From assembly GCA_029817715.1 (NCBI GenBank), contig JARUPY010000538.1, positions 4,650,001 to 4,714,000 on the forward strand: DNA of 64,000 bases, in the 5' to 3' direction. Made by a program: the position numbers and the translations under genes. Positions 57,178 through 64,000 of the stretch are shown piece after piece. The notes beneath the pieces are model-generated. The model had not been told where the DNA came from. It did no database searches and was given only the letters and a program-made list of their open reading frames with translations. The DNA comes from Melastoma dodecandrum. Its lineage: Eukaryota > Streptophyta > Magnoliopsida > Myrtales > Melastomataceae. Numbering within the stretch: position 1 is the stretch's first letter; every line of letters starts with the position of its first letter.

Positions 57178-59590
57178 TGATGTCAATGGCGTCTGCAGCT
57201 GTCCGTACGGGCTCCTCCGCTGAGGTTCGCTTCATCAGATTTCCGAATCGCGCGGACCATGCTTCCAGCCTTCGTAGTCCCCTTCGGGTCGCACCAGTTC
57301 GGTCCTCATCTCTCCGCACCATCCGGGCGAGCCCTTCCGTCACCGTCGAGCCGGTAAAGGGTCGAACTTCCCCGTTGATACTTCGGTTAATGGATTGTTG
57401 GTGGCGTTTTGGTTGTTGGGGAAGTGGAAGGGAGAGGGAGGGCATCCGTTTGGGTTTTGATTGTTTTATATACCTCGTACGGCTCTGAGAAAGGCAAGAA
57501 AGTTCGAGTCTTGGGCGTTTTGAGTTTGTCTGCGATGTCAATTCGATCATCCTCTGAAATCCGTTCGTCTGTCCAATCTTGGACTAGTAGTAGTAAGTTC
57601 AACGTGTGGTTCGCAAAAATTGGGTTCAGGGTTAGCGAATTCCGGAGTTTGATTAGTTGGTTTATTGGAAACATTAGCCTGCAAATCATTTAGGGCGGGT
57701 GGTAAGTTATGTGAATTCGATGTCTGGGGTGATGGTAAAACACTCTGTTCTGCTGTTCTCAGGAAATCCGGACCAAGAAGGTTCAGAACATTGATGGCAA
57801 GGTATTCTCCAGTGTCCGATATGTTATGAACCTTTGATAAGGAAAGGTCCTCCTGGTCTAAACTTGTAAGCTTCATATCTGGAATGTTTTGAGTTGGAGG
57901 AATTGGTCGGGCTTGTATCCCACCCGATCCTCAAAAAATTCCCAGGAATCTATCTATAGGTCTGGCTTTAAGGGCAGTAGATGCAATAAATCACATTCCA
58001 GTAAGGACAAATTCCGGGATCTCACCCTTACTGCCGGAAAGGATGGAGCTGTTCGGGTTGTGGTCGATTATTGTCAGCTAATTATGGGTAATCAAGAGAT
58101 GCAGGTGCCTTATCACAGGATGTCCATGGAAATGGTCTTCAGGAGATGTATGTGATCAAATGTAGTGCCTTTCTCACTGGACAATCTTGATTCTGATGTT
58201 TTTGCCTTTAAAATGCCACTCTGATCTGGATAATTAGTTTTCCACCTCCTCACTAGTCCTGTCTTTCTTGTTCCAGGAGTCCTCTTGTTTTGTTCTTGTA
58301 CGAGAGAGGCTGGTGTCAGGAGTTTAATCGCAGTGGAATTCCTGGTCCTGACAAAGAAGTATGCTTCTCTATCCCGCTATGAATTTGTTTAAAGCCAAGG
58401 AATATGTGGATAGCCACCCTTCAGTCAAAACCACTTGAATAATTTTGGTGTCAGACTGTGTTGATGCGTTGATTTGATCATATATAAACAAGCAGAACTC
58501 ATTAATCCACGTTAGTTAGTTCTTGTTGCTCTCACTGAGATTTCTGATACTGTCTGGCAGTAAATTGGCTCAGGAGTACTTCAAGCCTGCTGAGGGCGGT
58601 TTTCTGGTTGATGTCAGCTGTGAAAGTGGCTTGTTTACCCGAAAATTTGCCAAGAGTGGGAACTACTCTTGCGTAATTGCTCTAGATTTTCTAAAAACAT
58701 CCTTCGCCAGTCTTATGATTTAATTGAGCAGGATGAAACCATTCTGACGGGGTGAGCTAAAATAAGTGACACTCGCACATTCTTGAAAATCCATATTTAT
58801 GGTTTCTTGATGTCCAACAGTTTTGCAGGAATCTTGCTCTTGTGAGAGCTGACGTCGCAAGGCTTCCATTTTCATCAGGTGCCGTTGATGCAGTACATGC
58901 TGGTGCAGCCATTCACTGCTGCCCTTCTCCTTCCACTGCTGCGAAGATCAACTTTTGTTATTTATTTCTTTGTTCAGTGCTAAATAATCAGGAGATTTAC
59001 TCAACAAAGTGGGACCTTGCAAAATGATGTTGCCTGAGCTTATTACATAAGTTAAGGCTCTGCATATTGATGAGTTGCATTGATCTAATTGCTAATGACA
59101 TGTAAAAAATTGTGAGACATGCAGTTTCCTATTTGTTGAACTATTTTCTGCTATTTATGTTTTGCCATTCCTGAAGGATCCCTCTTTCTCATGGCACCCC
59201 TATGTGATGCCCATATTGCGGAAATCTCTCGTATACCGACAAGCGGAGAGTCTTTTTGGGAACAACTTTTCTTTGCTACAGCCAGTCCACTCCCTCAGTC
59301 TTTTGACTGGTGAGATCAGTAAGTTGGTACATTTGGGTTTGTGCCTCATGTCTCATTGAGATTGTAATTTTTCTCCGGGGAAATACTAACCCTTTTTCCC
59401 ATTTCCCCTGATCCTATGTGTTCAGAGGATTCTACAGAACTTCAATTTCGGTTATCTTACTGCGGAAGAGATTGAGGATCTCTGCACATCCTGTAGCCTC
59501 ACTAATTACTCGAGCAAAATCCAGCAGTCCTTCACAATGTTCTCCTCTCAGAAGCCTGAGACTCGACATTGGGTCACTTCCTGTGTTCAT
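57178..59590 (+). pseudogene. chloroplast-type SAM methyltransferase pseudogene (At1g78140/At2g41040-like)
   Basis: Blocks in order, exon-like: possible transit peptide at 57187-57354 (Ser/Arg/Ala-rich, RSSSLRTIRASPSVTVEP); IYRSGFKGSRCNKSHSSKDK with DLTLTAGKDG near 57940-58050; SPLVLFLYERGWCQEF with NRSGIPGPDKE at 58278-58358; EYFKPAEGGFLVDVSCESGL (SAM-binding motif I) at 58572-58630; LALVRADVARLPFSSGAVDA, then VHAGAAIHCCPSPSTAA, at 58832-58944; and QNFNFGYLTAEEIEDLCTSC at about 59435-59495. Lesions: a frameshift near 58690, loss of the exon between HCCPSPSTAA and the C-terminus except for a short FLKDPSFSWHP piece, and loss of the cysteines of the N-terminal zinc-type motif. Family members are uncharacterised plastid methyltransferases. 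Non-functional as read. Confidence 0.8.
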
Positions 59591-60050
59591 GTGAGATCTG
59601 ATAGTGGTATAAACACATGTTGGGAATAAAGTAAGAAGTGAAGCCAGCCAAAGTCTTTGGGAAGTCATGCGGTGGCTTTGTTTCCGATAAAGGGATGTAC
59701 TACTTATTGTCAGGATGTTGATTTTTATAAGCTGCTTTAAAAAAAAAAGATTCAAGTGGTCGAAACTTGCAGAACGGAACACCATCAGATGTCTGCGGCA
59801 CTTCAACTTCATTTCATTTAAGTTCTGGAGGCCAATGGCCCGACTCCTAGAGGGCATAACATGGCGATCTCTATAGAGATGTAGTCCTTTAGTTCCACGG
59901 AACAAGATGCTCTTAATATCTATCTGATGATGCAAGTTCTGATGCATGCTGTGGACATTATTACCTTGTACCCTGTCGTGAAAGATGCCATAGTGCTGCT
60001 GCTGGTCAGAAGCAGAGAGGGAGCAAAAACGAAACAACCAAACTCCCCTT
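59591..60050. other. spacer before the solo LTR
   Basis: 3' flank of the pseudogene; an A-run at 59738-59748. A 201-codon frame on the minus strand (59432-60037) is mostly antisense to the pseudogene and is not supported as a gene. Confidence 0.4.
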
Positions 60051-60335
60051 TGTTACACTAAGAGGGGGAGTGAATTAGTGTTAATCTTCAAATTCGGATT
60101 TTAACGCTTTTTCGTTTTACCCCGCAGCGGAAGAAAGCTTCTGTTAAACAGAACCGTAGATAGGTTTCTGTACAACAGAACGTTCAAGTGTGTTCACAAT
60201 TTGTCTGATTGGACACAAGTATTTTTATAGTGGTTCAGCAAATTGCTTACATCCACTCTTCACCCAGATATTTGGATGGTTTCCACTCAAATGTATCTCT
60301 GTACAAATTACACAAATGATTGCAACTGAAATCAG

Positions 60336-60835
60336 ATCCAAAGGTTCTGTACAATAGAGGCTTGAGTGGCAGAGCACAGACCAGAAGGTTCTGTACCGTA
60401 GAGGCTCGTTATGTAGCACAAACCCGAAGGTTCTGTACTATAGTAACTTAGGCTCAATACAGACCAGAAGGTTCTGTATCGTAGTAAGTTCGGCACAACA
60501 CAGACCAGAGGGTTCTGTGTCGAAGTAGCTTAGGCACAACACTGACCAGAAAGTTCTGTGTCAGATGTGTTAACCTTCTATAGCACAGATCAAGAGATTC
60601 TGTATTGTAAACATCAACCTTCTATAGAACAGATCCAAGGATTCTGTATCACAGAAGGTATAGCACAGACCGTAAGGTTCTGTACCAAGAATGTGTCAAT
60701 CTTTAACAAACCAAAATGGTTCGTATTAGAAATGACTTGAGTTATGTACAGACCGTAAGGTTCTGCACTAGAGTAGATTCAGACCTTAAGGTTCTGCTCT
60801 ACAGGAGGTTGTACAGATCCGAAGATTCTGCACTA
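60336..60835. repeat. 41-44-bp tandem array in the solo LTR
   Basis: About 12 diverged copies of a unit centred on CAGACCAGAAGGTTCTGT. Most spacings are 41-44 bp (60377, 60419, 60460, 60501, 60542, 60586, 60630, then 36, 42 and 41), tightening to 31-34 bp at the right end. Several copies keep the dyad GAAnnTTC. Confidence 0.85.
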
Positions 60836-60962
60836 CAGGAGGTTGCACGCGTTAACGTGACTAACAAGGTAGCAAATGCGCAATCCTTCAAGGATAACGA
60901 CTTCGTGGCGTACCCCACGCGAGCGAACCCTACGCGAGCGAACCCTATGCAAGCAGACAACG

Positions 60963-61185
60963 TTCCCTTTGTCTTAGGGTGGACAACGTATCCTTTGTCC
61001 TAGGATGAACAGCGTGCCCTCTGTCCTGGGGTGACAGCCTTCCTCCTGTCCTGAGGTGACAGCCTTCCTCCTGTCCTGAGGTTGAACAGCGTTCCCTCTG
61101 TTCTGGGGTGACAGCCTTCCTCCTGTCCTGAGGTGACAGCCTTCCTTCTGTCCTAAGGTGACAACCTTCCTCTTGTCCTGAGGTT
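60963..61185. repeat. 25-29-bp tandem array in the solo LTR
   Basis: About eight copies of GTGACAGCCTTCCTCCTGTCC-like units. Some copies are exactly 25 bp apart (61031, 61056; 61108, 61133, 61158); others are 27-29 bp. Long frames on the minus strand here are only translations of the repeat. Confidence 0.85.
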
Positions 61186-61520
61186 CCTGCACACAGAGCT
61201 CTACACAACAGAAACTGGTTAGTCCCTCACCTTCTGTGCTCCGAGGTTCAGCCCTTCTCTCCGACCCGCTGCACGTTGATCACACGACCTCCAGCCGTGC
61301 CTCCAGCCAACGTATCCTGCAGCTTCAAGTCGAGTCCCTCGAGCCCCCGAGTCACTCTCCCAAAGGTTTCACCAACGATGTAGCTTCCGCCGGTAGTGCT
61401 CCTCGTATGACTAACTTCGAACGACCAAAAGAATGAAGAAACTAAAGCTCACGCTCTCTTTCAGAATGAAAGAAGGGAAATTGAATGTTCTATATATATT
61501 TTTAATCAGAGAGCGTGGCC

Positions 61521-61530
61521 CCTTTTTATA
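61521..61530 (-). promoter_or_regulatory. possible TATA box of the solo LTR
   Basis: On the minus strand, TATAAAAAGG. If it is the LTR promoter, U3 is 61531-62143 and both tandem arrays lie downstream, in R/U5. Confidence 0.45.
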
Positions 61531-62148
61531 CATGAAGTTCAAAGAAGAAAATGCAAGAAGGAAAATATAAATGCGTAATCTGTAAAAGAAGAAATTAAAA
61601 GTTAGTTCGCAAAATAATTAAGATACAATAATATTATGTATGTTCATGTATTCAGTCAGAAAATGAATCAGAATAAGATCATGATATATTTTCCATGAAT
61701 AGTGCACCACAGAAGGTATCGCAGAAGGTTCTGCTTGATAACCTTCTACAGATGGAAACAATCGTTGATTTGTTTTCAAATGACTTAAAGTCAATTCCAT
61801 CCTGATAAAAACACAGGTGAGAGTGTATCTGGACAGGTGGTGGTGATTTGCAATCAAATAATATTCGTATGTTGATCAAGTAAGCTTACAGAAGCCTGTA
61901 GACCAAATAATAGAACATTTCCAAATATAGAAGATATATTTCCTTCTACAAGAAATATTATCTCCAATATGATTATTTGAAAATCAAATCATGGTAATAC
62001 GAAGATAATAATTGATAACTAATTATTTAATTACAACAATGATTCTTACAAAAAGATCATCATTATGAGAAGCTTCTGTAGAATAGAATGTTCGACCTTC
62101 TGTAGTACAGTGGGTCCGATTCATCATCAAAACCGTCCCAACACCCTT

Positions 62149-63546
62149 CCCACGACAACTTTGCAGACTGTCCCAAAGGGAGCTGAGTCCCCCCAACAAA
62201 TGACGTGGCAGTGACAAACAAGCACATCCTTAGAACTAAACATTGTTGGAGCTTCTCACTTTTTAAGTTAATAAAGTGTCATCGGATCCTCTCCTCCCTC
62301 ACGTGAGGATGAGGCTTAAATTTTTCTCCCTTGACCCATTCATTCATCTCCCTTTTCAGGGCATGTGCAAAGGTGGGAGGGATTTGGTTTTTCATTTTCC
62401 CTTTTCTTTCTTACCATTTGCTGTCTCATTACTGATAAAAATGCTTTATTTTTTGCTTTGCTGTTTCTGGGTGTTTCTTTATCTGATCAAGGAACAATTG
62501 ATACTTCAGGCCAATTCGAGACGTCAAAATATGTAACCACTTCGAATTTAAAATTAAGCATACCTAACTCGTTTAATAAATAAATATTTTTTATTTTATT
62601 TTAGGTTAAATCTTCTATATATAAGTAATTCAAGCTTTATTTTTTTAAGATTCTTAACACTTATATAATAATTAATTAATAATGCAACAATCTCTAACAA
62701 TATTATCCCATCATACGTTTATTTATTTTTTAATATTTTAAACATATTTGTTAAAAATCATGATTGTTTATTCTATATTTATTAAGTTAATTAAATTACA
62801 AAAAAAATAATTTGATTTTGAATTATGATGAAATATTTATATATATTTAGTTTTCTTTTTAGTTTTATAATTGCTAAACGAGTTAGCATGTTTAATAAAT
62901 GAGTTAGATTTTGGACTTAGTTGTGTCCCATATTTAAAGTTTCAAAAAACGAATTTGGCATGAAACAATGAGATCATGGAACGAATCACGTAGTAACTCC
63001 TGATCAATCCAATGGGAAATGAGAATTTCATCTGTTGGGTAAAAATTGAAGGGTTTTGCTCGGAATTATGACCAAAGATCTTGTGCTCTAAATTCAACCA
63101 TCATGGGACATGTTATTTTAAAGAATGATATGGTTTTTATGGCTCTCAAAAGCTAATTTAAGTTTGTTGGACATATTTGAAGGACATTGGTGCGTATGGG
63201 AGAGGTGTAGAAAATTGGGTCATAAAACCAAGATGATGATTAACTTAATCTCTTAATTAGAAGGAGAGGGGGGACAACCAAGAAACATCGCCCACGTTCT
63301 TGAGAAAATCTTGGGTCACCCGAATCACACACTTCCTCTGATAAAATAGAAATTCAATTGATTCCCTCACCTTTACCATTCCATGTAACATAATGAAACC
63401 AACCCATCACTTCAACTCATAAACAAACTTAATTTGAATAAGTTGTACAACCAAACTATGTTAATCTAAACTACAAACCTTTCCCTTTTTATTTTATTTT
63501 ATTTTTTTTTTTAAATTTCTTTCTTCATCATCCATTGCCAATCCTC
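62149..63546. other. AT-rich intergenic, upstream of PLATZ
   Basis: No gene recognised. Very AT-rich between 62560 and 62900; T-tracts near 63480-63515. Confidence 0.45.
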
Positions 63547-63554
63547 CATAAATA
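63547..63554 (+). promoter_or_regulatory. possible TATA box of the PLATZ gene
   Basis: CATAAATA about 80 bp before the inferred start codon. Confidence 0.45.
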
Positions 63555-63628
63555 CTCATGCCAATGCCTTTCCCTTCACTTCCCCCCAACCAGTTTCCAT
63601 CCCAGTTTGATCTTATGAAAATCGTCAT

Positions 63629-63985
63629 ATGGTGAGTTGCTGCTTCTTCTTCATGAAGATCCAATTGCCCATGTGTGTATGTGTGTGTCTAAAAAAGGTT
63701 TGGATTTGACTGGGAGTGTTTGAATTTGGTTTCAAACAGGGAATCCAGAAGCCTGCATGGTTGGATGCGCTCTACACCCAGAAGTTCTTCCTCGGCTGCC
63801 CCGACCACGAGAACTCAAAGAAGAATGAGAAGAACGTGTGCTGCCTCGATTGCTGCTCGAGCATTTGCCCCCACTGCATCCCCTCCCACCGCCTCCACCG
63901 TCTCCTCCAAATCCGTCGCTACGTCTACCACGACGTCGTTAGGTTGGAGGACCTCCAGAAGCTCATCGACTGCTCCAACGTCCAG
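63629..63985 (+). CDS. PLATZ transcription factor, 5' part (runs off the window)
   Basis: The first exon appears to contribute only the start codon (ATG at 63629-63631, donor GTGAGT). The second exon, 63740-63985, adds 82 residues: GIQKPAWLDALYTQKFFLGC, then PDHENSKKNEKNVCCLDCCS, ICPHCIPSHRLHRLLQIRRY and VYHDVVRLEDLQKLIDCSNV. This is the N-terminal part of the PLATZ zinc-dependent DNA-binding domain, with the first C/H ligands in the family order. A donor GTTTGT follows, and the gene continues past 64000. PLATZ proteins are plant-specific, bind A/T-rich DNA and often repress. Upstream ATG use (63615) would put the domain out of frame, which is why the later ATG is chosen. Confidence 0.88.
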
Positions 63986-64000
63986 GTTTGTATTTTGATC

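Larger units (their letters stand above)
60051..62143 (-). repeat. solo LTR, same family as the element at 1340-10137
   Basis: 2093 bp starting TGTTACACTAAG and ending GTCCCAACA, flanked by a 5-bp duplication, CCCTT, at 60046-60050 and 62144-62148. The minus-strand start, TGTTGGGACGG, followed by TTTTGATGATG, parallels TGTTAGTATGG then TTTGATGATG of the other element. Blocks GTGAATTAGTG and GCAGCGGAAG are shared near the opposite end. No internal region is present, so two LTRs recombined after insertion. Confidence 0.88.

Noticed and set aside
56864..57550. 228-codon minus-strand frame, with an overlapping plus-strand frame
   Set aside because: No recognisable domain; GC-rich and low-complexity. 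The plus-strand side fits a transit-peptide-like exon of the methyltransferase relic better.
59432..60037. 201-codon minus-strand frame
   Set aside because: Mostly antisense to the last methyltransferase block and spacer DNA; no family match.
60945..61208. 87- and 72-residue repetitive frames on the minus strand
   Set aside because: They are translations of the 25-29-bp tandem array; all frames are repetitive and no start context or family is seen.
1..64000. CRISPR arrays, operons, riboswitches or ribosome-binding sites
   Set aside because: The window is plant nuclear DNA with introns; the tandem arrays lack repeat-spacer structure and belong to an LTR.

Overview
This is nuclear DNA from a flowering plant. 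Evidence: GT-AG introns inside recognisable angiosperm genes (PLATZ, B4-type Raf-like kinase, TM9SF, FMO1-like monooxygenase, plasma-membrane H+-ATPase), Ty1/copia and Ty3/gypsy LTR retrotransposons, hAT and Mutator-like transposons, and AT-rich intergenic DNA. I cannot name the species. All gene models were assembled by hand from conserved protein segments and splice consensus; no alignment or expression data were used.

Layout. 0-10.3 kb is a nest of mobile elements: a copia remnant (1-403), then a decayed GH18 chitinase split by an LTR element at 1340-10137 (TSD TATTA), whose left LTR is itself split by a hAT transposon at 1469-4890 (TSD TATACAGC). 10.9-24.3 kb is a plasma-membrane H+-ATPase pseudogene carrying a 9.6-kb gypsy element at 12879-22449 (TSD GGAGC) inside an exon, plus independent stops and frameshifts. 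24.6-26.9 kb is a WDR76/CMR1-like WD40 gene whose last coding stretch is tandemly duplicated. 27.9-29.3 kb is a giant palindrome, followed by a dead Mutator-like transposase (29.7-31.7 kb). 32.4-56.3 kb is the gene-rich part, with seven apparently intact genes: TM9SF (-), a small Cys-rich protein (+), a PB1-Raf-like kinase (-), a His-tract protein (-), a RING-H2 E3 ligase (+), a PP2C phosphatase (-) and an FMO1-like monooxygenase (+). 57.2-59.6 kb is a decayed chloroplast-type methyltransferase. 60.05-62.14 kb is a solo LTR (TSD CCCTT) of the same family as the element at 1340-10137, and it carries two tandem arrays. The window ends inside a PLATZ transcription-factor gene.

How the parts relate. 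These are independent eukaryotic transcription units, not a pathway. Raf-like kinase and PP2C families both act in stress phospho-signalling, and RING ligase and FMO1-like families in stress or defence, but nothing in the sequence shows joint regulation.

The most unusual signal is in the gypsy element. A 10-bp palindrome (GGACGCGTCC) occurs in pairs spaced 21-22 bp. Pairs lie in the 3' LTR, in the 3' untranslated region and in the coding linker of the polyprotein. In the linker the two palindromes of a pair are read in different frames, so the conservation is at the DNA level. The second most unusual signal is the 1.38-kb palindrome at 27910-29288.
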